This document shows positions 45,956-54,651 of a stretch of DNA of 64,000 bases, piece after piece; within the stretch, counting starts at the first letter, position 1; every line of letters starts with the position of its first letter. Source of the DNA: Streptomyces camelliae (GTDB lineage: Bacteria > Actinomycetota > Actinomycetes > Streptomycetales > Streptomycetaceae); NCBI RefSeq assembly GCF_027625935.1, contig NZ_CP115300.1, positions 1,798,001 through 1,862,000 of the forward strand, written 5' to 3'. Below the pieces are notes generated by a model, which was given only the letters and a program-made list of their open reading frames with translations, was not told the origin of the DNA and made no database searches. The position numbers and the translations under genes were made by a program.

Positions 45956-46992
45956 GCGCGGCGCGTGCGGCGAAGGGCTCGGCGGGCATGGCTCCGCAGC
46001 CCCACCCTGACGTCGCCGACTGGGTGGCTCCGGCGCTGGATTCCGTCCTGGAGCGGGTGGCCGTGACTCAGGCTGAAGTCGGTGACCGTTTCCCGCTGTT
46101 CGCCGACCCCTGCACCGGCCAGTGGACGACGACCGGACGTGGCTCGTGGACGGGCGGCTTCTGGGCAGGGCTGCTGTGGCTACGCGCCCGGTACACAGCG
46201 GACGACGGCGCTCACGAGGCGGCGGCGAAGTGCACCGGTCGGCTCGCGAACTGGGTGCACGCCGACACGGCCGCCCGCGGATTGATCTTCTGGTACGGGA
46301 CCGCGCTCGCCGACACGCGCGAGGCCACCGAGCTGCGGGACCGGGCCGCCCGCGCCTGCCGGGATGCGTACGACGCCGAACTCGGTCTCGTCCCGTGGGG
46401 CTCGGCGTTCGGCGGCCCCCGCCTCCTGGCCCGCGTGGACGGCGTACCGGGCATGGTCCCGCTCCTGGCCACAGTGGACGAGCAGGCTGCCGAGGCTCAC
46501 CTGCGCCGCCATCTCGAACTCTGTCTCGACAACGGTTTCTTGGGCTGGTCCTGGCGGTTCGAGCGCACTGCGCGTTGGGTTCCGTGCGACGATCCGCCGC
46601 CGGGCTGGAGCCGGGGCCGGCCTTGGCTGCTGCTGGCCGTGGCCGATGCCGTGCACCGTCTCAGCGCCGACGATCTGGCGGATGTCGCACGCCACTTGAT
46701 TGCCGCCCATGCCGTCCCACCCGCGGACGAGACCCGCCCGGGAGGCCCCCTCGACACCTCGGCCGCCGCCATATCCGCGGTGGCCCTGTTCAAGCTCGGC
46801 CGACGTGAACGGGCCGTCCAGGTGCTGCAAGAACTGGTCCGCACCCATCTCTCGGGCGACGGCCGCCTCCTTGACGGCTGCTACGACCTCACCTCAGGAA
46901 CGGCGACACGGCACGAGCTGATCTGGGGCGACTACTTCCTCGCCTACGCGCTCGCCGCCCTCACCGGCCTCATCGATCCCCACGAAATCTAG
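45952..46992 (+). CDS. GH88/GH105-like unsaturated glucuronyl hydrolase
   Basis: A 346-residue (alpha/alpha)6-barrel glycosidase-like protein. Family phrases are GSWTGGFWAGLLWL, WSRGRPWLLLAVADAVHRLS, PLDTSAAAISAVALFKLG and HELIWGDYFLAYALAALTGL. These enzymes release unsaturated uronic acid from oligosaccharides made by polysaccharide lyases. It is coupled to the MFS gene and overlaps the convergent acyl-CoA dehydrogenase gene by 23 bp at its 3' end. Catalytic aspartates are probably those in the DTSAAA and GDYF segments. Confidence 0.8.
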   Translation: MSAARAAKGSAGMAPQPHPDVADWVAPALDSVLERVAVTQAEVGDRFPLFADPCTGQWTTTGRGSWTGGFWAGLLWLRARYTADDGAHEAAAKCTGRLANWVHADTAARGLIFWYGTALADTREATELRDRAARACRDAYDAELGLVPWGSAFGGPRLLARVDGVPGMVPLLATVDEQAAEAHLRRHLELCLDNGFLGWSWRFERTARWVPCDDPPPGWSRGRPWLLLAVADAVHRLSADDLADVARHLIAAHAVPPADETRPGGPLDTSAAAISAVALFKLGRRERAVQVLQELVRTHLSGDGRLLDGCYDLTSGTATRHELIWGDYFLAYALAALTGLIDPHEI

Positions 46993-48160
46993 GGGCACGC
47001 AGCACCCGGCGCGCGACCGAGGTGATGTGCAGTTCGTCCGGACCGTCGAGGATCCGGGCCGCCCTGCCGGTGCGGAACAGCGCGGGCAAAGCGGTGTCCG
47101 GGCCGAGGCCCGCCGCGCCGTGTACCTGGATCGCCGCGTCGGCCACCTGCTGGAGGGTGCGGGCGGCGGCCACCTTGGCCAGGCCCACCTCCACATGCGC
47201 GTCGAGTCCGGCGTCCAGGCGGCCCACGGCCTCGTACACGAGCGGGCGGGTCGTGCGCAGCACGAGCAGCGACTCGAAGACGTAGCGCTGAACGAGCTGA
47301 AGGTCTGCGAGCGAGCCGCGGGAGCGGCTACGGGTCGTAGCGCGTGAGCGCATCAGGTCGAAGGCCCGCCCGGCCTGCCCCAGCCAGCGTAGGCAGCGCA
47401 GTGTGCGGCCGAGTTGGAGCCGTTCGGCCGCGACGTCCAGTGCCTTGCCGCGCTCGCCGATCAGGTGGTCGTCGTTGACCACGACCCCATCCAGCTCGAT
47501 CTCCCACTGCCCGCCCGCGCCGAGCACCGGCAGTTCACGCACCACACGGAAGCCCGGCGATTTCGTCGGTATCAGGAGCAGTGACAGTCCCTCGCGGTCC
47601 GGCGGTGTGCCGTCCGTGCGGGCGAGGACCGTGACGAGGTCGGCGTCGGCCGCCCCGCTGGTGAACCATTTGCGTCCGCTCACCCGCCAGGTTCCGCCGT
47701 CAGCGGGTACGGCGCGGGTGGTGGTGAGGAAGGGGTCGGTGCCTGGCGTCTCGGGCTCGGTCATGGCGTAGCAGGCCCGTATGTCTCCGGCGACCAGGCG
47801 CTCGGCGTACCGTTCACGGACGGCCGGGCTGCCGTGCCGCCACAGCATCAACACGTCGAGCAGGGGCGCCGAGCCAAGGGCGGCCGGGCCGTGGTCGCTG
47901 GCTCCCTCGGCCTCGGCCACATGGGCGTACGACCGCAGCGGCATCCCTTGGCCGCCCAGTTCCGAGGGAAGCGGGAGCGCCCACAGCCCTTCGGTCTTCG
48001 CCTCGCGCTGGAGCCTGCGCAGCACGGCGGCGGCCTGCGCACCGCCAGCGTCCAGTACGGGCTCGCAGGGCATCACCCGTCCGCGTACGAACTCGGCGAC
48101 GCGATCCCTCAACGCCGTTGTGTCCGGCGGGCAGTGGGGGGTCCCGGTGATCTCGTCCAT
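46970..48160 (-). CDS. Acyl-CoA dehydrogenase
   Basis: A 396-residue flavoprotein of the acyl-CoA dehydrogenase family: CYAMTEPETPGTDP (FAD/substrate motif), WFTSGAADADLVTVLART, LQLGRTLRCLRWLGQAGRA, and QVHGAAGLGPDTALPALFR with DGPDELHITSVARRVLRA at the C-terminus. The ATG at 48160 removes an upstream low-complexity extension. Divergent from the CoA-transferase and acyl-CoA synthetase genes, with a shared inverted repeat between, so the three probably form one pathway. The substrate is unknown. Confidence 0.88.
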   Translation of the reverse strand: MDEITGTPHCPPDTTALRDRVAEFVRGRVMPCEPVLDAGGAQAAAVLRRLQREAKTEGLWALPLPSELGGQGMPLRSYAHVAEAEGASDHGPAALGSAPLLDVLMLWRHGSPAVRERYAERLVAGDIRACYAMTEPETPGTDPFLTTTRAVPADGGTWRVSGRKWFTSGAADADLVTVLARTDGTPPDREGLSLLLIPTKSPGFRVVRELPVLGAGGQWEIELDGVVVNDDHLIGERGKALDVAAERLQLGRTLRCLRWLGQAGRAFDLMRSRATTRSRSRGSLADLQLVQRYVFESLLVLRTTRPLVYEAVGRLDAGLDAHVEVGLAKVAAARTLQQVADAAIQVHGAAGLGPDTALPALFRTGRAARILDGPDELHITSVARRVLRAPRFRGDR

Positions 48161-48188
48161 GCGGGTCTCCGTCACTTTCCTCGTGATC

Positions 48189-48267
48189 CGCGGGAACCCC
48201 GGCCGCCGGCCGTCCGACTCCCTCTTCCGTGGAACAGGTCGGGGGCGACCGTCCCCGGGTTCCCGCG
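48189..48267. promoter_or_regulatory. Widely spaced 11 bp inverted repeat in the acd / CoA-transferase divergent region
   Basis: CGCGGGAACCC (48189-48199) and GGGTTCCCGCG (48257-48267) are exact inverted copies 57 bp apart between two divergent starts (48160 and 48286). They could be paired operators for a regulator that controls both genes. Confidence 0.4.
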
Positions 48268-48285
48268 CGTCAGGAAAGGAGAGGC

Positions 48286-50025
48286 ATGGCAACTCCAGCC
48301 ATACCGGCCGTCGCGCGGACGGCCGGACCACTCGACGGTCTCCGCCTGCGGGGCGACGGTCCGCCGGGCCCGGCGGACGGTCTCATCGCGGAGCACCTGC
48401 GGCTGCTGGGCGCCGAGACCGACGGCGGCTGCGGCGGCCGGCTCACCGTCACCGGAGGCGGCATCGGTGGTGTCACCGCCCGCAGCACGTGGGGAGGGAC
48501 CGCGACCGACGAGGCCACTGTCCAGGCGGCGACCGGCATCATGGCCGTACACGGCCGCCGTGACGGCGCCCCGCGCGGTCTCGCCGTCGACTACGCCGCC
48601 ACGGCCACCGGCGTGCTGGCCGTGCAGGGCCTGCTGGCCGGTCTGCTGGCGCGGGCGCGCGGCGGGAACGTCACACAGGTCGAGGTCAGCGCCGAACGGG
48701 CCGGGCTGCTCGTGGTCTCCCAGTACCTGGCCGCCGCCGGGGCCGAGGAGGGCGAGGCGGTCGAACTCGCTGCGGGCGGGCCGCCGTTCACGTCGGCCGA
48801 CGGGATCGTCTTCGAGCTGGAGACGCTGGATCCGGGGGTGTGGGCGTCGTTCTGGCGCACCCTGGACACCCCGGAAGAATCGATACGCCGGGGGTGGCGG
48901 CCCTTCCAGTTCCGGTATGCCACGGCCTGCGCGCCCTTCCCGCAGACGTTGCACGAGGCGGCCCGGGCAAGCTCCTGGGAGCGGATCCGGTACGCCGCCG
49001 AGGTGTCCGGCGCCGACGTGTGCCCGTTGCGGTCTCTCGCCGAGCGTGCGGCCGAGTACGACCGTGCGGCACCCTGGCAGCTGACCCCGCACGCCGAGGC
49101 GGCGTACACCCCCGGCAGACCCACCGATGACCTGCCCCTCACCGGATTCACCGTCCTGGAAGCCGGGCGGCGGATCCAGGCCCCGCTCGCCGCCCACCTC
49201 CTCGGCCTGCTGGGCGCGGAGGTGATCCGGATCGAGCCGCCGGGCGGCGACCCGTTGCGCGGGATGCCGCCCGCCTGCTCCGGCGTCTCGGCGCGCTGGC
49301 TGGCGTTGAACCGGGGCAAGAAGGCCGTCGAAGTGGACATCAAGTCCGCGGCCGACCGGGAGCGGCTGCGCGAGATGGCCGCCGACGCGGATGTCTTCCT
49401 GCACAACTGGGCACCTGGCAAGGCCGCCCAGCTCGGCCTCGACCACGAGCACCTGGCCCTCGCCAACCCGGCGCTCGTCTACGCCTACACCAGCGGCTGG
49501 GCGGACCGGCTGCCCGAGGCCCCCATGGGCACCGACTTCATGGTGCAGGCCCGCACCGGTGTCGGCGAGGCGGTGCGGCCCGCCGACGAGCCGGCCGCCC
49601 CGTCCCTGATGACGCTGCTCGACGTGCTCGGCGGCCTGCTCGGCGCCGAGGCGATCCTGGCGGGGCTGCTGCTGCGGGAGCGCACCGGACGCGGGATACG
49701 CGTCGACTCGTCGCTGCTCGGCGCCGCCGACGTGCTCACCGCACCCCATCGGGCCCGGGCCGCGCAGGGACTCGACCCGCGCAGGCCGGCGGGGTTCCGC
49801 CGCCCGCTGCACACCGCCGACGGCTGGATTGCCCTGGCCGATGTGTCCGCGGCCCCGTACGACGTCGGAGAGCTGTCCACAGACCAGGCGCTGGAGCGGC
49901 TGCGCGAACGCGGCCTGGCCGCTGTCCCGGTCATCGCCGACCTCGCCGACCTGCTCTCCTGCGGCCCGATCAACCGCGACGCGTACGGCGCCCCCGCCGT
50001 TCCCGACCCCTGGAGCTTCGCATGA
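48286..50025 (+). CDS. Tandem-domain family III CoA-transferase (CaiB/BaiF)
   Basis: A 579-residue protein, longer than the usual 400-residue family III enzyme. The N-terminal half (about 1-265) looks like a shortened, divergent CaiB-type half (GIMAVHGRRDGAPRGLAV, GNVTQVEVSAERAGLL). The second half (about 285-580) is a clearer one: VLEAGRRIQAPLAAHLLGLL, LNRGKKAVEVDIKS, MGTDFMVQARTG (catalytic Asp), and RTGRGIRVDSSLLGAADVL. The ATG at 48286 follows GGAAAGGAG. It overlaps the acyl-CoA synthetase start by ATGA, so the two work in sequence on an acyl substrate. Confidence 0.82.
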   Translation: MATPAIPAVARTAGPLDGLRLRGDGPPGPADGLIAEHLRLLGAETDGGCGGRLTVTGGGIGGVTARSTWGGTATDEATVQAATGIMAVHGRRDGAPRGLAVDYAATATGVLAVQGLLAGLLARARGGNVTQVEVSAERAGLLVVSQYLAAAGAEEGEAVELAAGGPPFTSADGIVFELETLDPGVWASFWRTLDTPEESIRRGWRPFQFRYATACAPFPQTLHEAARASSWERIRYAAEVSGADVCPLRSLAERAAEYDRAAPWQLTPHAEAAYTPGRPTDDLPLTGFTVLEAGRRIQAPLAAHLLGLLGAEVIRIEPPGGDPLRGMPPACSGVSARWLALNRGKKAVEVDIKSAADRERLREMAADADVFLHNWAPGKAAQLGLDHEHLALANPALVYAYTSGWADRLPEAPMGTDFMVQARTGVGEAVRPADEPAAPSLMTLLDVLGGLLGAEAILAGLLLRERTGRGIRVDSSLLGAADVLTAPHRARAAQGLDPRRPAGFRRPLHTADGWIALADVSAAPYDVGELSTDQALERLRERGLAAVPVIADLADLLSCGPINRDAYGAPAVPDPWSFA

Positions 50026-51689
50026 CCGTGGACCTGCACGACCTGCTGCCCGCCGAGCTGCGCCGCACCTGGGCAGTCGACGGCACCTGCCCGGACCTGG
50101 ACCTCTACAGCCTCTACCGCGCCCACCAGGTCGCCGACCTGCACCGCACCGCGGTCATCGACGCCAAGGGAAAGCTCTGCTACACGGCCCTGGACCGCAA
50201 AGCGCGATGTCTGGCGGCCGGTCTGTCCGGGCTCGGCATACGCGCCGGTGACGTGGTGGGCATACAACTGCCCAATGCCCGGGGCGCCGTCATCGCCGAC
50301 CTGGCGCTGGCCGCGCTGGGTGCCATCGCGCTGCCCTTCCCCGTCGGCCGCGGCACTAACGAGGCAGCCTCCCTGCTGCGCCGGGCGGAGGCGGTCGCCG
50401 TGATCGCCGCCACCGAGCACCGCGGAAACCACCACGCCGCCGATCTGCTCACGCTCGCCGGTGAACTCCCCGCCCTACGCACGGTGATCGCCGCCGGGCC
50501 CGGAGCCCCGGAGGGGACGCTCGCGTTCTCCGCGCTGCTGCGCACCGACCCCACGTCCTTCAAGCCGGCCCGCCCCGATCCCGACTCCGCCACCCGCATC
50601 CTGGTCTCGTCCGGGTCCGAGGCCGAGCCGAAGATGGTGGCGTACTCGCACAACGCGCTGGCCGGCGGCCGCGGCAACTTCCTCGCCGCGCTCATGCCGG
50701 ACAGTCGGCCGCCGCGCTGCCTCTTCCTCGTCCCGCTGGCCTCCGCCTTCGGTAGCAGCGGCACCGCCGTCACGCTCGCCCGGCACGGCGGAACGCTCGT
50801 CCTGCTGGACCACTTCACGCCCAAGGCCGCGCTGGATGCGCTCGCCGCGCACGAGCCCACCCACGTCCTGGGCGTACCGACCATGATCCGGATGATGCTG
50901 GACCGGATCGCGGAAGGACACCATCCGGCGGTCCCTCCGCCCACGGCCGTCATCGTCGGCGGATCGCCGCTCGACGAGGCCACGGCCGAGGAGGCCCGGC
51001 GCGGCTTCGGCTGCCCGGTCGTGAACCTCTACGGCTCGGCCGACGGCGTCAACTGCCACACCGGACTGTCCGACCCTCCCCTGCGCGGCGAACGGCCGGG
51101 CATCCTCGCCGGCCACCCGGACCCGCTCGTCGCCGACATACGCATCGCCGTCCCCGGCACGAGTGAACTCCGGGAGGCGCCGCGCGGCAGTGTCGGTGAG
51201 ATCGTCGCCCGCGGCCCGATGACCCCCCTGTGCTACGTCGCCGCCCCCGACCTCGACGCCCGCTACCGCACCGCCGACGGCTGGGTGCGCACCGGCGACC
51301 TCGGCCTCATCGACGACGACGGGAACCTGCGGATCGTCGGGCGGCTGAAGGACATCGTCATCCGGGGCGGGGCCAACATCAGCCCGGCCGAGGTAGAGAT
51401 CGAGCTGACGGCACATCCGCTCGTACGGGACGTGGTGTGCGTCGGCGTGCCCGATCCACTGATGGGCGAGCGGCTGGCCGCCTGCGTCGTGCCGCGGGGC
51501 GAGGCGGCGCCCACGTTGGAGGAGCTGTGCGCGCACCTGGACGCGCGCGGCCTGGAGCGGCGCAAGCACCCCGAACGTCTCCTGCTGGTATCGGAGTTGC
51601 CGCTCACCCCGGCGGGCAAGCCGGATCGGGCGCTCTTGCGTGAGCGGTGTTCGGCGCAGGCGCCGTGGTCCGTCGCGCAGGCCGTCTGA
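50022..51689 (+). CDS. AMP-dependent acyl-CoA synthetase / ligase
   Basis: A 555-residue ANL-superfamily adenylating enzyme. Motifs are ILVSSGSEAEPKMVAYSHN (P-loop-like A3), VVNLYGSADGVNCH (A5), WVRTGDLGLIDDDGNL with GRLKDIVIRGGANISPAEVE (A7-A8), and the A10 lysine in LTPAGKPDRALL. It should activate a carboxylic acid to acyl-AMP and then the CoA thioester. It is coupled to the CoA-transferase and faces the acyl-CoA dehydrogenase. Substrate undetermined. Confidence 0.88.
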   Translation: MTVDLHDLLPAELRRTWAVDGTCPDLDLYSLYRAHQVADLHRTAVIDAKGKLCYTALDRKARCLAAGLSGLGIRAGDVVGIQLPNARGAVIADLALAALGAIALPFPVGRGTNEAASLLRRAEAVAVIAATEHRGNHHAADLLTLAGELPALRTVIAAGPGAPEGTLAFSALLRTDPTSFKPARPDPDSATRILVSSGSEAEPKMVAYSHNALAGGRGNFLAALMPDSRPPRCLFLVPLASAFGSSGTAVTLARHGGTLVLLDHFTPKAALDALAAHEPTHVLGVPTMIRMMLDRIAEGHHPAVPPPTAVIVGGSPLDEATAEEARRGFGCPVVNLYGSADGVNCHTGLSDPPLRGERPGILAGHPDPLVADIRIAVPGTSELREAPRGSVGEIVARGPMTPLCYVAAPDLDARYRTADGWVRTGDLGLIDDDGNLRIVGRLKDIVIRGGANISPAEVEIELTAHPLVRDVVCVGVPDPLMGERLAACVVPRGEAAPTLEELCAHLDARGLERRKHPERLLLVSELPLTPAGKPDRALLRERCSAQAPWSVAQAV

Positions 51690-51703
51690 CCCACACGAGA
51701 GCG

Positions 51704-51728
51704 GGCCGCCCGGAGCCTCCGGGCGGCC
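51704..51728. terminator. Bidirectional terminator
   Basis: GGCCGCCCGGA-GCC-TCCGGGCGGCC is an 11 bp perfect stem with a 3-base loop between the convergent acyl-CoA synthetase and metal-binding lipoprotein genes. Confidence 0.9.
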
Positions 51729-51751
51729 TCGCACTCACGACGCACCCCAGG

Positions 51752-52573
51752 TCAGGAAGAGGTCATCGCCTTCTTGATCGTCTCCGCGGCGTTCTTGTAG
51801 ACCGCCAGCAGATCCAGGTCCTTGCCCGGGTAGTTGACGATCTCCACCTGCCGCGCGCCGGAGTCCGGCAGCACCTTGCCCGTCGTCATGTGGATGTTGT
51901 CGAGGACGAACGCGGGCTTCTTCGTCTCCAGCTCGGCCAGTTGCTTGGCGGTCACGGCCTGCGGACCATAGGTTCCGCGCAGGTCCGCGCCCGCCATCTT
52001 CGCCGACCAGGTGGAGAAGACCTGCGCGACGACGGCCGGCGCCTTGCCGCCAGGCCAGGCGGCTTTCAGCTCCTTCTGCAGCGTGCTGTATTCGCTCTTG
52101 AAGGAGGTGTTCCACTTCGCGGCGGCATCCTGGGTGCCGAACAGCTTGCCCAGGCGCGTAACGTCCGCACTCGTGGTGGCGATGTCGTTGTCGAGGTTCG
52201 TCTCGACCATCTTCGCGCTCGACCCGGCAGCGTCCTTGATCTTCTTGGCGTACGGCTCGAAGGACGCGTACAGCACGAAGTCGGCCCCCGCGACCGCCGC
52301 GAGGTCGGACGGCTTGGGGTCGTAGTCCGGGGCGTGCTGCACCGACGAGGGGACGATGACCTTCACGTCCTTGGCGCCGGCGGCCTTGGCGAGGGCGCCC
52401 TCCCAGGTGGTGGTGGCCATGACGACAGGGCCACCGCCGTTCTTGTTCGCACTCTTGTCGCCGCTGTCGGCCTTGTCGGAGCCGCATGCGGTGGCGGTCA
52501 GCGCCAGCCCGGTGGTCAGGCTCAGTGCGAGGAGGGAAGGGACACGGACGGTGCGGACGCGGGTGCGCGCCAT
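51752..52573 (-). CDS. Metal ABC transporter binding lipoprotein (Zn/Mn family)
   Basis: A 273-residue cluster-9-type solute-binding lipoprotein. The lipobox is TATACGSDK. The family segments are VVMATTTWEGALAKAAGAKD, VQHAPDYDPKPSDLAAVAGA (metal His and Asp region) and FVLYASFEPYAKKI. There is no His-rich loop, which argues against a classical ZnuA but does not decide between Zn and Mn. Its start overlaps the permease 3' end by 52 bp, so the operon order is ATPase, permease, binding protein. Confidence 0.85.
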   Translation of the reverse strand: MARTRVRTVRVPSLLALSLTTGLALTATACGSDKADSGDKSANKNGGGPVVMATTTWEGALAKAAGAKDVKVIVPSSVQHAPDYDPKPSDLAAVAGADFVLYASFEPYAKKIKDAAGSSAKMVETNLDNDIATTSADVTRLGKLFGTQDAAAKWNTSFKSEYSTLQKELKAAWPGGKAPAVVAQVFSTWSAKMAGADLRGTYGPQAVTAKQLAELETKKPAFVLDNIHMTTGKVLPDSGARQVEIVNYPGKDLDLLAVYKNAAETIKKAMTSS

Positions 52574-53400
52574 GAGCGGATTCTCCGTTCGGGGATGAGG
52601 TGCACGGCCAGGACCAGGACCCCGGCCGTCAGGACGAGCACGGGCCCGGGCGGCCAGTCGAGCTTCAGCGCGACGAGGAACCCTGTGAGGTTCACCGCGA
52701 CGCCGATGCCGACCGCCCAGGCCGTAATGGACTTCAGGGAGCTGCCCAGCCGCCGGGCGGCGAGCGCGGGCAGGAGGGTCAGCGCGTCAACGAGCAGCGC
52801 GCCGGTCAGCTTGATCGCCCCGGCGACGGACACCGCGACGAGCACGAGCAGCAGGAGGGTGAGCCGGTCGACGCGCACCCCGGAGGAGAGGGCGAGTTCA
52901 CGGTCGTAGAGGAGGAGCGCGAGCTCGCGCCGGCGCCACCAGAACAGGCCGGGTACGACGACAGCGAGCACGCCCAACAGCCACAGGTCGGGCGTGCCCA
53001 CCGACAGGATCGAGCCCCACAGCAGCGCGAACGCACCTTGCGCGTTGACGCCGGACAGGGCCAGGACCAGCAGCGCGGCGGCGATCGCCAGGCTCATCAG
53101 CAGGCCCATCGCGCCCGACAGGCCGTCCGGGGTGCGGGCGAGCGGCGCGACACCGGCACCTGCGAGGGCGCAGGCGAGAAGCGCGCACAGCATGGGGGCG
53201 AGCCCGGTCAGCAGTCCGAGTGCGATACCCAGGAGCGCGACGTGCATCATCGCGAACCGGACCGGCATGATGTCGAGCCCGACGATCACGACACCGATCA
53301 CCGGAAGGCCGACGGCCGCCAAGAGCAGGGCGGCTCCGGCCCGTTGGACGGGTATGAGCTGCAGGAGCGTTCCGAGGTCGGCGGCGGCAAGGTTGTTCAC
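52522..53400 (-). CDS. Metal ABC transporter permease
   Basis: A 292-residue ABC-3 family permease with about eight hydrophobic segments. The GTG at 53400 overlaps the ATPase stop as GTGA. Family features include LPVIGVVIVGLDIMPVRFAM, ALLGIALGLLTG and AIKLTGALLVDALTLLPALAA. It forms the membrane channel for the metal importer with the ATPase (53397-54032) and the lipoprotein (51752-52573). Confidence 0.87.
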   Translation of the reverse strand: MNNLAAADLGTLLQLIPVQRAGAALLLAAVGLPVIGVVIVGLDIMPVRFAMMHVALLGIALGLLTGLAPMLCALLACALAGAGVAPLARTPDGLSGAMGLLMSLAIAAALLVLALSGVNAQGAFALLWGSILSVGTPDLWLLGVLAVVVPGLFWWRRRELALLLYDRELALSSGVRVDRLTLLLLVLVAVSVAGAIKLTGALLVDALTLLPALAARRLGSSLKSITAWAVGIGVAVNLTGFLVALKLDWPPGPVLVLTAGVLVLAVHLIPERRIRSWRAPASAPSVSLPSSH

Positions 53401-54032
53401 CGGACCTCCCTGAGCCGGCCGGCGGCCATCTCCAGCACTCGGTCGCAGCGGTCGGCCAGCGCCCGGTCGTGCGTGACGACCACGACGGTCACCGGCAGCG
53501 ACAGCAGGACGTCGGCCGCCTCCTCCTGCCCGGCGAAGTCGAGCGCGGCGGTGGGCTCGTCGGCCAGCAGCACCCCCGCTCCGGCCGCGACACAGCCGAC
53601 CGCGCGGGCCAGATACATGCGCTGCAGCTGGCCGCCCGACAGCGTGTGCAGCGGCCGGCCGGTCAGCGACCCGACACCCAGCTTCTCCGCCGCCTGCACC
53701 GCTTCGGCCGCTGCCCCACTGCTCGCCAGCAACTCGCGGCCCAGCAGCGGGAATCTGCCGACTGCGGGCTTCTGCGGGATCCAGGCGCACGCCCGGCGCC
53801 GCCACGCCCACTCAGCCGCGCTGCCGGTGCCCCGGCCGCCGACCAGGATCTCCCCGTCGGCCTGGCGGTGCAGGCCCAGCACGGCACGTAGCAGCGTGGT
53901 CTTGCCCGACCCGTTGGTGCCGGTCAGCGCCACCCGCTCGCCCGCCTCGATGTCGAGATCGACCTCGCACACGGCCTCTACGCGACCGTGCCGGCAAGCG
54001 ACCTGGCGCATCCGCACATCCAGCCCGTCCAT
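53397..54032 (-). CDS. Metal ABC transporter ATPase
   Basis: A 211-residue ABC ATPase, on the short side for the family. Walker A GTNGSGKTT, signature TLSGGQLQR, Walker B VLLADEPTAALD and switch histidine VVVVTHDRALADR are intact. The ATG at 54032 follows AGGAGGTGGG, the best ribosome binding site of the cluster. Upstream 106 bp separates it from the PCuAC-like gene. Confidence 0.88.
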   Translation of the reverse strand: MDGLDVRMRQVACRHGRVEAVCEVDLDIEAGERVALTGTNGSGKTTLLRAVLGLHRQADGEILVGGRGTGSAAEWAWRRRACAWIPQKPAVGRFPLLGRELLASSGAAAEAVQAAEKLGVGSLTGRPLHTLSGGQLQRMYLARAVGCVAAGAGVLLADEPTAALDFAGQEEAADVLLSLPVTVVVVTHDRALADRCDRVLEMAAGRLREVR

Positions 54033-54138
54033 CCCACCTCCTGTCCGTTCTGCGAGAGGAGTCGGACGGGCAGGGCGATGAGTTCCCGGCGATTCCCGGC
54101 GAAGAGAGGAATGCGCGAAGTCTCCACCGCTTGCGGTC

Positions 54139-54651
54139 TCAGCCCGTGCCGGGGCGTACCACCACCGCCAGGGTCTTGATCCGCCCGCTGTGCCGGAAGT
54201 GCAGCACGAACGGGACGAGGTCCCCCGCGCGCCACTTCCCACGCACCGTCACCATCACGTCCAGGCCCCGCGGTGACATCGCCAGCGTGCCACCCGCCGG
54301 AATGGTGGCGGAGTCCACGGGGCGCATGTACCCGGCGTTGCCGGGTGTCGTCGTGTTGCTGCCGAGCATCGCCCGGTCCACGGCGGTCGAGGTCACACCC
54401 GTCAATTCGTCCTCTGCGCCACCCGAGTTGGAGATCCGGAAGAAGGCGGCTGATTCCTCGCTGCCCCCGTACGGGAGGAACACCCGCCCGGACGTGACCT
54501 CGATGCGCGCAGGGCTGCCCGCCGCCCCGGAGGCGGTCCAGGCGGCGAGAGCGCCGAGTGCGAGCATGCCCGCCGCCACGGGGGCTAGCGCGGCGAGGAA
54601 CGCCTCGGTGAGCCGGCTCCGGGATGGCCGCCACACCGCGAGTTCGGTCAC
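54139..54651 (-). CDS. PCuAC (DUF461)-like protein lacking the usual His ligands
   Basis: A 170-residue protein with an N-terminal membrane or signal segment (FLAALAPVAAGMLALGALAA) and a PCuAC-like cupredoxin domain (ARIEVTSGRVFLPYG, AFFRISNSGGAEDELTGVTS, GYMRPVDSATIPAGGTLAMS, GLDVMVT, VLHFRHSGRIKTLAVVV). In typical PCuAC the copper site is H-x-M..M..H-x-M. Here the first His region has become RAMLGSN and the second is GLDVMV with Asp for His, so copper binding may be altered or lost. The GTG at 54651 overlaps the P-type ATPase stop. Confidence 0.78.
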   Translation of the reverse strand: MTELAVWRPSRSRLTEAFLAALAPVAAGMLALGALAAWTASGAAGSPARIEVTSGRVFLPYGGSEESAAFFRISNSGGAEDELTGVTSTAVDRAMLGSNTTTPGNAGYMRPVDSATIPAGGTLAMSPRGLDVMVTVRGKWRAGDLVPFVLHFRHSGRIKTLAVVVRPGTG

